From DASQPA01 sp963756455 (GTDB taxonomy: Bacteria; Acidobacteriota; Thermoanaerobaculia; Multivoradales; UBA5704), in NCBI GenBank assembly GCA_963756455.1, contig CAVWNC010000001.1, positions 1,364,001 through 1,428,000 on the forward strand: DNA of 64,000 bases. Reading direction: 5' to 3'. Shown here in pieces: positions 39,909 through 48,486 of the stretch. The notes below the pieces were generated by a model. That model was not told where the DNA came from. It did not search any database and saw only the letters and a list, made by a program, of their open reading frames with translations. How positions within the stretch are numbered: the first letter of the stretch is position 1; each line of letters starts with the position of its first letter. Position numbers and translations under genes: made by a program.

Positions 39909-41255
39909 ATGGCGGCCAAGGCGGCGGCGAAAAAGAAGCCCAGGCAGGCGAAGCGCCCGCGTCCGCGCGACGCCAAGGGGCGGCTCCTCATCGAGGTGCC
40001 GCTCTGGATGGCGATCGTCACCCTCCTCTTCATCGCGGTGCTCTTTCTCTGGGCGTGGTCCAAGGGGCGGCAGGTGACGGCGCACGTCCGGGTGCGCGGG
40101 GTCGACGACTTCGCGGAAGGGCTGGCGTCGATCGCCGGGATGACCCAGGCGGACGTGCTCTCCGGCAACAGCGTGCAGGTTCTGGAGAATGGGGACGGCT
40201 TCTTCCCTCCCTTCCTGGCCGACATCCAGGCCGCGCAGAAAACCATCCACCTGGAGACCTATGTCTGGTGGAAGGGGAGGATCACCGAGAAGGTCGCCGC
40301 GCTCCTCTCACAGAAGGCGCGCCAGGGGGTCGAGGTGCGGCTGATCGTCGATTCCTTCGGCTCGACCAAGATGGAGGACCACCAGTTCCAGGAGATGGTC
40401 AAGGCCGGGGTCCGGGCGACCCGCTACCACCCCTTCAAGCTCTCCGAATTCGGCTACGTCAACAACCGCACCCACCGGAAGCTCCTCATCGTCGACGACC
40501 GGGTGGCTTACGTTTTCGGTCACGGCATCGCCGCCGAGTGGACCGGCAATGGCCAGGACGCTCACCATTGGCGGGACACCGGCGTTCGCCTCCTGGGACC
40601 GATCGTCAACTCCGCCCAGTCGGCCTTCGCGCAGCACTGGGGGGAGGCGGTGGGGGAGGCCCTCGTGGGGCCGCGCTATTTCAGGCGCCAGCCCAACGCC
40701 GGCACCATTCGCGCCCACATGGTGGTGAGCGCGCCGCGCGGCGGGATCTCGCACTTAGACGTGCTGATCAAGATGGCGATCGCGACCGCCAAACACGAGC
40801 TGATCATTCAAAACCCTTATTTCATCCCCGACGACGACACGGTCGAGCTCCTCTACGGCGCCGTCAAGCGGGGGGTCGACGTCCGCATCATGGTCCCCGG
40901 GCCGGTCACCGACAGCGGCATCGTCAAGCACGCCGGGCATTTTTATTTCGAGCAGCTGGTCGAGCGCGGGATCAAGCTCTACGTCTTCCAGCGCACGATG
41001 AGCCACCAGAAGATCGTCCTCGTCGACGGCCTCTGGTCGCTCGTCGGCTCGTCCAACCTGGACGATCGCTCCTACAACATCAACGACGAGGTGAGCGTCG
41101 GCATCATCGACACCGGCATCGCCACCCAGCTGAAGAGCGCCTTCGAGGACGATTTGAAGAGCTCGCTCCTCGTCAAGCTCGACGAGTGGAACGCGCGGGG
41201 GCTCCTCCATAAGGCCGAGGACTGGCTTTCCTACCGGGTGAACGGGCAGCTCTAG
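39909..41255 (+). CDS. cls: Cardiolipin synthase-like phospholipase D family protein
   Basis: 448 residues. One N-terminal membrane helix (LWMAIVTLLFIAVLFLWAWS) after a basic tail. Two HKD motifs: THRKLLIVDDRVAYVFGHGI near residue 191 and MSHQKIVLVDGLWSLVGSSN near 365, with the second followed by LDDRSYNINDEV typical of bacterial Cls. It would condense two phosphatidylglycerols to cardiolipin. GAGGAGAGGGT precedes ATG 39909. The stop converges with the SecY-like gene on the other strand, overlapping by 4 bases. Confidence 0.88.
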   Translation: MAAKAAAKKKPRQAKRPRPRDAKGRLLIEVPLWMAIVTLLFIAVLFLWAWSKGRQVTAHVRVRGVDDFAEGLASIAGMTQADVLSGNSVQVLENGDGFFPPFLADIQAAQKTIHLETYVWWKGRITEKVAALLSQKARQGVEVRLIVDSFGSTKMEDHQFQEMVKAGVRATRYHPFKLSEFGYVNNRTHRKLLIVDDRVAYVFGHGIAAEWTGNGQDAHHWRDTGVRLLGPIVNSAQSAFAQHWGEAVGEALVGPRYFRRQPNAGTIRAHMVVSAPRGGISHLDVLIKMAIATAKHELIIQNPYFIPDDDTVELLYGAVKRGVDVRIMVPGPVTDSGIVKHAGHFYFEQLVERGIKLYVFQRTMSHQKIVLVDGLWSLVGSSNLDDRSYNINDEVSVGIIDTGIATQLKSAFEDDLKSSLLVKLDEWNARGLLHKAEDWLSYRVNGQL

Positions 41256-42559
41256 ACGATCCGCAGGTCTTCCCCACCGACGAGCGCCCGGGCCTCGGCG
41301 AGCCGTTCCGCCGGGACCTGCAGGTTCATCTTGAACAGCGGCTGGAAGAGAAAGAAAAGGCTCCTCGCCTGGTAGCCCTGGACGAGCACCGGGATGCCGT
41401 GGGCGGCGAGCCGGCGTTCGAGGTAGAGGGCGAGGTGAACGTTGTCGAGCTCCAGGACATCGGCGACGGCGTAACGGGAGAGGAAACGCACCTGATCGTA
41501 CAGGTCGAGACCGATCGCGACCAGGAAGAGGAGGGAAGAAAAGGTGAGAATTCCCATCTGCATCCCGGCATAGTGATCGGCGGCGAAATAGAGGAGAGCT
41601 CCCCCCGACAGGACGCCGATTCCGAGGAGAAGTTGGCGCAGGAGGACGCTGTCGGTCCCCGGCTCCAGGGTGCTGCCGGCGGGGAGGTTGCCGAGGAGCC
41701 TTTTCGGGCTCCCGAGCCAGGAGAAGAGGAGCAGGCTCAAGAGAGGGATGAGGACGAGGATGGAGAGCGGGAGCCAGGCATCCGCGCCTGTCCGTTCGAC
41801 GCTCCTCGTTCGTCCGAGGAGGAGAAGGACGAGGGCGATCATGCTGGGCATCTTGGTGGCGACACTTAAGGGGAGGAACGTCTGTGGGAAGGCTGGCACG
41901 GGAAGAGCCAGAGTCTCGCCGTGACCGCTCACTCCGATCCGCTGTACCCGGCGCAGGAAGAGGATGGAGAGGAAAACGAGGACGAGGAGGGAGAGGCCGG
42001 TGCGGTCGTCGACCGGCCGGAAGGAATGGTCCGGAAGGCCGTGCAGTATCTTCTGCATGCCGACTAAGAGCGTGAGCAGGCAGAAGCCATTGCCGATCCC
42101 CCAGGCCGTGATCAGGTTGCCGAGGACGTAGATCGCCGCCGTGGCCGCGGCCAGGGTACAGACGAGGAGGAACCGGAATCCCAGCCCGGGATCCGTGATG
42201 ACGGGTCTCGGGCTGTGCTCGAGGAAAAGCGCGATACCGCCGCTCTGGACCACGCTTACCGCGACGCTCACCCCCAGGGCGATCCGGTTGAGCGTCCACC
42301 GGCCGGAGCGTCCACCGTGACGTAGGCGGCGCAGGAATGGAACGAAGAGCGCCAGGAGCTCGACGGCCACAAAGCCGGTCAGCAAGGGGCGGACGTCCAG
42401 GGCGACGATGCTCACCAGCCGCGAGCGGATCTCAGGATTGATGAGCGGCAACGGCACCCGGCCCCCCAGCTGAAAGAGGCCAAGGAGGACGAGAGTGACG
42501 AGCATCCGCAACGCGAGCGGGACCTGCCGGGGTACAGTCGGATCGGTGTCCGCCACCAT
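41252..42559 (-). CDS. Divergent SecY paralogue with DUF2007-like tail
   Basis: 435 residues with about ten membrane helices. Several stretches follow SecY: LGLFQLGGRVPLPLINPEIR (first helix/plug region), IALGVSVAVSVVQSGGIALF, VLGNLITAWGIGNGFCLLTL (SecY 'ERGIGNG' loop) and LPLSVATKMPSMIALVLLLL. The last 60 residues (DNVHLALYLERRLAAHGIPV, MNLQVPAERLAEARALVGGE) resemble DUF2007-type signal-transducing domains. No secE, ribosomal or other sec gene is nearby, so it is not the housekeeping translocase. GGAGGT lies 6 bases before ATG 42559. Function unknown. Confidence 0.65.
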   Translation of the reverse strand: MVADTDPTVPRQVPLALRMLVTLVLLGLFQLGGRVPLPLINPEIRSRLVSIVALDVRPLLTGFVAVELLALFVPFLRRLRHGGRSGRWTLNRIALGVSVAVSVVQSGGIALFLEHSPRPVITDPGLGFRFLLVCTLAAATAAIYVLGNLITAWGIGNGFCLLTLLVGMQKILHGLPDHSFRPVDDRTGLSLLVLVFLSILFLRRVQRIGVSGHGETLALPVPAFPQTFLPLSVATKMPSMIALVLLLLGRTRSVERTGADAWLPLSILVLIPLLSLLLFSWLGSPKRLLGNLPAGSTLEPGTDSVLLRQLLLGIGVLSGGALLYFAADHYAGMQMGILTFSSLLFLVAIGLDLYDQVRFLSRYAVADVLELDNVHLALYLERRLAAHGIPVLVQGYQARSLFFLFQPLFKMNLQVPAERLAEARALVGGEDLRIV

Positions 42560-42650
42560 CGGTCGACCTCCGCCGGCCGCGCCGGCCCTGGTTATGAAAG
42601 GTAGGGCGATTTTAGCTCAACGGTTCTACCCTATCCCTTCTGCGCCGCGA

Positions 42651-43148
42651 TCAGCGGGACCGCCGCCGGGCCAGGAAGGCGACCCCCAGAACCAGCGCCG
42701 CGCCCGCCACGGGGAGCGCGAGCTTCCGCGATTTCGGCACGGCGAGGGGGTCGCGGCCGAAGGTCCAGAGGGTCAGCTTGTGGAGGCCGGTGCGGTGTTT
42801 CGCGACGAATTTATAGCCGCGCTCGGTGACCGCCCGGACGGCGGGCAGGTGCTCGTAGGCCCAGAGCGGCCGGCCGCCGCGCGGCTCCTTGGAGAGGACT
42901 CGGAAGGCCGCTTCGGCCCCCTGGTAGACCGTGCCGTCGGGCTCGATCAGCTGGATGGAGCGCGAGAAGCGCTGGCGCGCCAGGGTGGGGTAGCGGCTCG
43001 CCGCCTCCTGCGAGGGGGCGTAGTCGATCCGGTCGCCGACCCGCCGTCGCCAGCGGGCGAGCCACCAGAGACAGAAGCCGCAGTGGCCGTCGTAGATGAG
43101 CAGGGGACGGGCGGGCGGGTTGGGGACGTGAGCGTGAAGGATTTCCAT
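42651..43148 (-). CDS. Thiol-disulfide oxidoreductase DCC family protein (DUF393)
   Basis: 165 residues. The hallmark LLIYDGHCGFCLWWLARW near residue 20 contains the DxxCxxC element after which the family is named, followed by YAPSQEAASRYP and VYQGAEAAFRVLS. The C-terminus ends in one hydrophobic helix (ALPVAGAALVLGVAFLA) and a basic tail, so it is probably membrane-attached. ATG 43148 is preferred to TTG 43160. A perfect 20-base palindrome lies 10 bases upstream, so the gene is probably repressor-controlled. Confidence 0.85.
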   Translation of the reverse strand: MEILHAHVPNPPARPLLIYDGHCGFCLWWLARWRRRVGDRIDYAPSQEAASRYPTLARQRFSRSIQLIEPDGTVYQGAEAAFRVLSKEPRGGRPLWAYEHLPAVRAVTERGYKFVAKHRTGLHKLTLWTFGRDPLAVPKSRKLALPVAGAALVLGVAFLARRRSR

Positions 43149-43158
43149 GGCCGACTCC

Positions 43159-43178
43159 AAATCGTTCTAGAACGATTT
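43159..43178. promoter_or_regulatory. Perfect 20-bp palindrome, operator candidate
   Basis: AAATCGTTCTAGAACGATTT is fully self-complementary and ends 10 bases before the DCC gene start. Size and symmetry fit a TetR- or MarR-family site. The regulator is not among the neighbours. Confidence 0.7.
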
Positions 43179-43204
43179 TCGCACGGCTCGGGGCTCTCGG
43201 CTAC

Positions 43205-44284
43205 CTACGGCCGGATGACGACCTTCAGGGCTTCCCGCCGCATCATGCTGCGGAGGGCGGATTCGACCTCTTCTAAAGGACGCTCGGCGGAGAGGAGGAG
43301 ACCGGGCCGGAGCGCTCCCGCGGCCAGGAGCTCCAAGGCCTTTCTGTAGGTGGCGGGGCGGTGGTGGTAGGCGCCTTTGACCGTCAGCTCCGAGTAGTGG
43401 AGGCGGTGGGCGTTTAAGGGCACCGTCGTCGCCGGCGGGTAGCCGCCGAAGAGGAGGGCGACGCCGCCGGGACGGACGGCGTCGATCGCGTCCTCCCAGG
43501 CGGCGGGGGAGCCGGTCGCCTCGATCGCCGCGTCGAAGCCGTCGCCGTGGTCGGAACGCGCCCGCACCCGCTCGGCCTCGCCGCCGTCGCGGCCGACGAC
43601 GACGGTGGCGGTCGCCCCCAGCCTCAAGGCCACGGCGAGGCGCTCCGGGTTGGGGTCGGCGACCGTCACCCGGTGCCCGGCGTGGGCGAGGAGGTCGACG
43701 AAGAAGAGGCCGATGGGACCGCTGCCGAAGAGGGCGATTTCGGCGGGTTCGACGGGGTTCGCGCTCTCCGCGAGGCCGAGGATCTCGATACCGTGGAGGA
43801 CGCAGGCGAGCGGCTCGGCCAGGGCGGCGAGCTCCGGCGCCAGGCCCTCCGGGCAGGGGTAGGTGCTCCGCTCGACGAAACGGCGGGGGACTAAGAGGAA
43901 CTCGGCGAAGGCGCCGTTGATGTAGTGGAGGTCGGCGCAGAGGTTCTCCCGCCCCTGCCGGCAGGCGCGGCAGCGGCCGCAGGGGGCGGAGTTGGCGACC
44001 GCCACCCGGTCGCCCTCGCGGAAGCGGGAGGCCCCGCCACCACTTCCGCCGCTCCCACCGACCGCCGCGATCCGGCCGGCCATCTCGTGGCCGAAGGGAG
44101 TAGGGACCTTGAGCATCCGCGGGTGGCCGCCCCGGCGGAAGACCTTGACGTCGGTGCCGCAGGTGGTCGCCGCCTCGATCTGCAAGAGGATCTCTCCCGG
44201 TCCCGGCTCGGGGACGGGCACGGAGCGGATTTCCAGTCGCTCGGGGCCGAGGAGAAAGGCGGTGCGCTGGGAAGGCCGGCTCAA
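43205..44284 (-). CDS. Zinc-dependent medium-chain alcohol dehydrogenase
   Basis: 359 residues. Catalytic-zinc residues in TTCGTDVKVFRRGGHP and FGHEMAGRIAAVG, structural-zinc cysteines in APCGRCRACRQGRENLCADL, and the NAD(P)-binding ALFGSGPIGLFFVDLLAHAG near residue 190. Members oxidise sugar alcohols, threonine or similar; substrate not assignable. A Gly/Ser-rich insert (GGSGGSGGGAS) breaks the catalytic domain near residue 80. Its start overlaps the stop of the paralogous upstream dehydrogenase by 4 bases. Confidence 0.88.
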   Translation of the reverse strand: MSRPSQRTAFLLGPERLEIRSVPVPEPGPGEILLQIEAATTCGTDVKVFRRGGHPRMLKVPTPFGHEMAGRIAAVGGSGGSGGGASRFREGDRVAVANSAPCGRCRACRQGRENLCADLHYINGAFAEFLLVPRRFVERSTYPCPEGLAPELAALAEPLACVLHGIEILGLAESANPVEPAEIALFGSGPIGLFFVDLLAHAGHRVTVADPNPERLAVALRLGATATVVVGRDGGEAERVRARSDHGDGFDAAIEATGSPAAWEDAIDAVRPGGVALLFGGYPPATTVPLNAHRLHYSELTVKGAYHHRPATYRKALELLAAGALRPGLLLSAERPLEEVESALRSMMRREALKVVIRP

Positions 44285-45393
44285 GCGCCGGCCTCGCCGG
44301 CTTCAGGATGTCTGGCAGGATCTCCGGGCGCGTCGGGGGTGAGCAGCACCTTCAAGGCCCGCCGGTCCCTCGCGAGCTCGACCGCCTCGGCGAAGCGCGA
44401 GAGAGGGAGGCGGTGGGTGATGAGAGGAAGCGGGTCGAGGCGCCCGGTCACCAGGAGGCGGAAGACGTCGCGCTGCTCGGCGAGCGATCCCGAGTAGGTG
44501 GCAAGGAGCCGGCGCTCGGCCTTGAAGAAAGCGTTCAAGTCGAGCCCCGCACGCTCCCCTAAGGCGGCATGGGCGAAGAGGACCGTCGTTCCACCCGGAC
44601 GGGTGAGGTCGAGGGCAGCGGCGAGCGCCGCGGCTCCTCCCGCGGTGTCGAAGACGACGTCGGCGGGGTCGGCGAGGTCGGCGACAGCTTCGCCGGGGGC
44701 GGCCACGGCATCCGCCCCGAGGTCGAGCGCCCGGTCCCGGCGCTCGGGGAGGGGATCGACGAGGGCGACCCGGACAGTCGGCCAGAGGGCTTTCAAGAGC
44801 AACAGGTGGAGGAGCCCCATGCTGCCGGCACCGAGGACGACCGCCGAGGCATCGCCCAGCCGGGCGAGCTCGCCCAGGCCGGAGCGGTAGAGGCCGCGGA
44901 GCACGCAGGCGCCGGGCTCCAGGAAGACCGCCGCCTCGTCGGAGAGGGAATCGGGCAGGCCATAGAGGGCGTCGCGGACGGCCCGCGCCCCCACCCGGAC
45001 GAGGTCGCTGAAGCCGCCGGGGTGGAGCTGGTTCTCCCGAAAGACGGTACAGAGAGGCTCGCTCCCCCGGCGGCAGGCGGCGCACTCGCCGCAGGCCACG
45101 TGGTGGGGGGCGGCCACCCGGTCGCCGGGACGGAACCCGCGGACCCCGGGGCCGACCTCGACGACCGTCCCCACCACCTCGTGCCCGAGGACGCTCCCCG
45201 CCGCGGCGCCGCCATGCGCGAGTTTCCACAGGTCGGTGCCGCAGAGGCCGCAGTAGCGCAGGGAGAGGACGATCTCCCCGGGGCCGGCGACGGGCCGCGG
45301 CAGGTCTTCCATCCGGAAGCCGCCGTTCCCGCCGAGGACGACGGCCCGCGCGGAGAGCGGGGCGGCCGGAGCGAGAGGGGAGAGAGACGGCAT
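44281..45393 (-). CDS. Zinc-dependent medium-chain alcohol dehydrogenase, second paralogue
   Basis: 370 residues, related to the next gene. Catalytic site LRYCGLCGTDLWKL and LGHEVVGTVVEVGPGV, structural zinc site VACGECAACRRGSEPLC, nucleotide fold VVLGAGSMGLLHLLLLKALW. ATG 45393 is taken as start; upstream codons in frame lack homology. The two dehydrogenases may act on successive alcohols of one pathway or form a hetero-oligomer. Divergent from the PilZ gene, with a 73-base shared promoter region. Confidence 0.88.
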   Translation of the reverse strand: MPSLSPLAPAAPLSARAVVLGGNGGFRMEDLPRPVAGPGEIVLSLRYCGLCGTDLWKLAHGGAAAGSVLGHEVVGTVVEVGPGVRGFRPGDRVAAPHHVACGECAACRRGSEPLCTVFRENQLHPGGFSDLVRVGARAVRDALYGLPDSLSDEAAVFLEPGACVLRGLYRSGLGELARLGDASAVVLGAGSMGLLHLLLLKALWPTVRVALVDPLPERRDRALDLGADAVAAPGEAVADLADPADVVFDTAGGAAALAAALDLTRPGGTTVLFAHAALGERAGLDLNAFFKAERRLLATYSGSLAEQRDVFRLLVTGRLDPLPLITHRLPLSRFAEAVELARDRRALKVLLTPDAPGDPARHPEAGEAGA

Positions 45394-45466
45394 GGGAATT
45401 GAAGGATAGCAGTCGGACGTCAAGGCGAGATAGAAGAGAAAAGATGGGAGATAGGATGATGCCTCC

Positions 45467-46282
45467 ATGAGTCGCCGCCGGAGCGCGCGCCGCCCGCGGC
45501 GGGTGTCGGTCCAGTTCTGGAAGCAGGGCGATCCGCACCCGTACCCGGGATTCACCACCAACATCTCGATGACCGGGATGTTCGTCGGCACGCGGAGCCC
45601 CCTGCCCTCGGGGACCCGGATCCGGATCGAGGTGCTCGTCGAGCGCGGTTTCATGATCGAGGGGGTGGTGGCTCACGCCAGAAAGACCCGGGGCGAGCTG
45701 GCGCAGGCCATCCAGTCGGGGATGGGAATCCGCTTCCTGGCGGTCGAGGAGCTGGTGGGGGAGGTGCTGCCGGGTCTGGGCGGCGGGGCCGGCGAGGCGG
45801 TACCGCCGCCGCGCGCGGCGTCCGATCTGGGGCCGGACGAGGATCGGGTCGAAAGTTTTCCGGCACCGGCGCCGGTCTCGGTCGTCGAGGCCCTGTCCCC
45901 GGCGTCCCTACCGTTCCCGACGGTCGCGCCGAGTCCGCCGCCTCCGGCCTACCCCGCGCCCGCCGCATCGATCCCCGTTCTCGACCCCGGGGTGTTCACC
46001 GTCCACTTCCCGAGCCCGTGGAATTTCGTCGACGTCTTCGAGCGCGACATCAGGAACGGCGGCCTCTTCGTCTCCACCCGTTTCCCCGGCCGCCTGGGAG
46101 AAGTGGTGACGATCGAGCTCCATCCGCCGGAGGCCGAGCCGGTCGTCGTCCGCGCCCGGGTCGTCCAGCGCTTCGAGCCCGACGGGGCGAGCATGCTGGC
46201 GGGGATGGGGGTCGAGCTGCTGGAAGCCCAGGGGATCTGCGACCGGCTGCGGCCGATCGCGGCGCGGCTTCTGGGGCAGTAG
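45467..46282 (+). CDS. Two-PilZ-domain protein
   Basis: 271 residues: an N-terminal PilZ domain (RRVSVQFWKQ, TTNISMTGMFVGTRSPLPSG, GMGIRFLAVEE), a Pro/Ala-rich linker (about 110-170), and a second PilZ (NFVDVFERDIRNGGLFVSTR, RLGEVVTIELHPPEAEPVVV, GMGVELLEAQG). PilZ domains bind cyclic di-GMP or act as adaptors. In the first, the RxxxR motif is only partly kept (RRPRR). TAGGAT 9 bases before ATG suggests a short leader. Confidence 0.8.
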   Translation: MSRRRSARRPRRVSVQFWKQGDPHPYPGFTTNISMTGMFVGTRSPLPSGTRIRIEVLVERGFMIEGVVAHARKTRGELAQAIQSGMGIRFLAVEELVGEVLPGLGGGAGEAVPPPRAASDLGPDEDRVESFPAPAPVSVVEALSPASLPFPTVAPSPPPPAYPAPAASIPVLDPGVFTVHFPSPWNFVDVFERDIRNGGLFVSTRFPGRLGEVVTIELHPPEAEPVVVRARVVQRFEPDGASMLAGMGVELLEAQGICDRLRPIAARLLGQ

Positions 46283-46324
46283 CGTGGGGCAGTAGCGCGT
46301 AAGGTGGCTGGCGGCGCGGGAGGC

Positions 46325-46330
46325 TATAAT
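46325..46330 (+). promoter_or_regulatory. -10 box candidate of thioesterase operon
   Basis: TATAAT, 10 bases before ATG 46341, with no ribosome site between. It would start the operon of thioesterase, ThDP enzyme and the genes that follow. Confidence 0.5.
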
Positions 46331-46340
46331 CCTCCCGCTG

Positions 46341-46757
46341 ATGCTCCCGGAAACCCATCTCGCGATCGACCACCGGCTCTGCGGCGAGCCGGTCGAGCTC
46401 TCCCCCGGGGGGGCCACGGTCGCCTGGACGGCGACCGCGGACGCGGCGGCGGACGCCTCGGGGCTCGTCCACGGGGGCTTCGTCTTCGGGGTCGCCGACT
46501 ATGCCGCCATGCTCGCCGTCAACCTGGAGACGGTGGTCCTGGGGAGCGCGGAGGTGCGGTTCACCCGGCCGGTCGTCGTCGGCGAGCGTCTGCTCGCCCG
46601 GGCGCAAGTGGAGGACGCGGCGGGACGCAAACGGATCGTGGCGGTCTCCGTGATGCGCGGGGAGGAGACGGTCTTCACCGGCCGTTTCACCTGTCTCGTC
46701 CCCGACCGGCACGTTTTGGCCGCGGAGAACCGGGCGGAGAAGGGAGAGCGGGCATGA
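46341..46757 (+). CDS. PaaI-like hotdog-fold thioesterase
   Basis: 138 residues with the hotdog core: LVHGGFVFGVADYAAMLAVN (central helix with the catalytic HGG region), VVLGSAEVRFTRPVVVGERL, and RKRIVAVSVMRGEETVFTGR. Probably hydrolyses an acyl-CoA. Its stop overlaps the start of a 2-hydroxyacyl-CoA-lyase-like enzyme (ATGA), so the two probably act on connected acyl-CoA chemistry. Confidence 0.85.
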   Translation: MLPETHLAIDHRLCGEPVELSPGGATVAWTATADAAADASGLVHGGFVFGVADYAAMLAVNLETVVLGSAEVRFTRPVVVGERLLARAQVEDAAGRKRIVAVSVMRGEETVFTGRFTCLVPDRHVLAAENRAEKGERA

Positions 46758-48484
46758 ACGGCGGCGATCGGGTGGCGGAGGTTCTGGCGCGGCGCGGGGT
46801 ACCCTATCTCTTCACGCTCTGCGGCGGACACATCTCGCCCATCCTCGTGGGGGCCAAGCGGCGCGGTATCCGGGTGGTCGACGTGCGCCACGAGGCCGAC
46901 GCGGTCTTCGCGGCGGATGCCGTGGCGCGGCTCTCCGGGGTTCCGGGGGTGGCGGCGGTCACCGCCGGGCCGGGGGTCACCAACACCCTGACGGCGATCA
47001 AGAACGCCCAGCTCGCCCAGTCGCCCGTCGTCCTCCTGGGCGGCGCCGCGGCCACCCTGCTCAAGGGGCGGGGGGCGCTCCAGGACATCGATCAGCTCGC
47101 GCTCATCGGCCCGCACGTCAAGGAGGCGGTGGCGGTCTCCACCGTGCGCGATCTCGCCCCGGCGGTCGAGCGCGCCTTCGAGGTGGCGCGCTCGGGGGTG
47201 CCCGGGCCGGTCTTCGTCGAGTGCCCGGTCGACCTCCTCTACGACGAGCCGCTGGTGCGCGAGTGGTACGGCGAGAGCGCCAAGGGTGGGGGGCTCGCCG
47301 GCCAGGCGCTCCGCTTTTACCTCCGCCGGCACGCCGACAAGGTCTTCCGCGGCGCGGATCGCAAGCCGCCCGCCCCGCCGGTGCCGGAGAAGGATCCGGC
47401 GCCGGAGCGCGCGGAGCTGCGGCAGGCGGCGGCGCGGTTCACCCGGGCGAAGCGGCCGGTCCTCGTCCTCGGCAGCCAGGCGATGCTGCGGACCGGAGAG
47501 GTGCCGCTCCTCGCCGCGGCGATCACCGCCCTCGGCGTCCCGGTCTACCTGGCGGGCGGCGCCCGCGGCCTCCTGGGCGCCGGCCATCCCCTCCAGATGC
47601 GCCACCGGAGGAAGGAGGCCTTACGGGAGGCCGACCTCGTGCTTCTCGCCGGCATTCCGGCCGACTTCCGGCTCGACTACGGCCGGCAGATCGGTCGCAA
47701 CGCCCGGCTCCTCGCGGTCAACCGGAGCGCCTTTGACCTGACCTTGAACCGCAAGCCGGAGCTCGGCATCCAGGCCGACGCCGGGCTCTTCCTCACCGCC
47801 CTTGCCGGAGAGGTGGGGAGCGAGCGGCGCAAGCGCTGGGCGGATTGGACGCTGACACTCCGCGAGCGCGACGCGGAGCGCGAGCGGGAGATCGACGAGC
47901 AGGCGAAGATTCCGGGCGAGTACGTCAACCCCGTCCACCTCTGCCGGGAGATCGACCGCTCGCTCGCCGACGACAGCGTCCTCGTCGCCGACGGCGGGGA
48001 CTTCGTGGCGACCGCCGCCTACACGGTCGCCCCCCGCCGGCCGCTCTCCTGGCTCGACCCCGGGGTTTTCGGCACCCTCGGGGTGGGCGGCGGTTTCGCC
48101 CTCGGGGCCAAGCTCTGCCGTCCGGAGGCCGACGTCTGGATTCTCTACGGCGACGGCTCGGCGGCCTACAGCCTGGCCGAGTTCGATGCCTTCGCCCGGC
48201 ACGGCCTGCCGGTCCTCGCCGTCGTCGGCAACGACGCCGGCTGGACCCAGATCGCCCGCGAGCAGGTGAACGTCCTGGGCGACGACGTGGGCACGGTCCT
48301 CGCCCGCACCGACTACCACAAAGTCGCCGAAGGATACGGCGGGCAGGGCCTCCTGATCGAACGTCCGGAGGAGGTCCGGCCGATCCTCGACGAGGCCCTC
48401 CGCCGGGTCCGCTCCGGCGTCCCGGTGCTGGTCAACGCGCTCCTCGGCAAGACCGAGTTCCGCAAGGGCTCGATCTCGATCTGA
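46754..48484 (+). CDS. Thiamine diphosphate enzyme, acetolactate synthase / 2-hydroxyacyl-CoA lyase type
   Basis: 576 residues in the standard three-domain order. Catalytic Glu in DVRHEADAVFAADAVARLSG near residue 48; AGPGVTNTLTAIKNAQLAQS; middle domain RPVLVLGSQAMLRT; ThDP-binding GDGSAAYSLAEFDAFARHGL (GDG...N-type, near 475) followed by VVGNDAGWTQIAREQ. Pattern is closer to ILVBL/HACL-like enzymes than to biosynthetic IlvB, and no small subunit gene is present. Coupled with a thioesterase, so carbon-carbon cleavage of a 2-hydroxyacyl-CoA is plausible but unproven. Confidence 0.8.
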   Translation: MNGGDRVAEVLARRGVPYLFTLCGGHISPILVGAKRRGIRVVDVRHEADAVFAADAVARLSGVPGVAAVTAGPGVTNTLTAIKNAQLAQSPVVLLGGAAATLLKGRGALQDIDQLALIGPHVKEAVAVSTVRDLAPAVERAFEVARSGVPGPVFVECPVDLLYDEPLVREWYGESAKGGGLAGQALRFYLRRHADKVFRGADRKPPAPPVPEKDPAPERAELRQAAARFTRAKRPVLVLGSQAMLRTGEVPLLAAAITALGVPVYLAGGARGLLGAGHPLQMRHRRKEALREADLVLLAGIPADFRLDYGRQIGRNARLLAVNRSAFDLTLNRKPELGIQADAGLFLTALAGEVGSERRKRWADWTLTLRERDAEREREIDEQAKIPGEYVNPVHLCREIDRSLADDSVLVADGGDFVATAAYTVAPRRPLSWLDPGVFGTLGVGGGFALGAKLCRPEADVWILYGDGSAAYSLAEFDAFARHGLPVLAVVGNDAGWTQIAREQVNVLGDDVGTVLARTDYHKVAEGYGGQGLLIERPEEVRPILDEALRRVRSGVPVLVNALLGKTEFRKGSISI

Positions 48485-48486
48485 CT

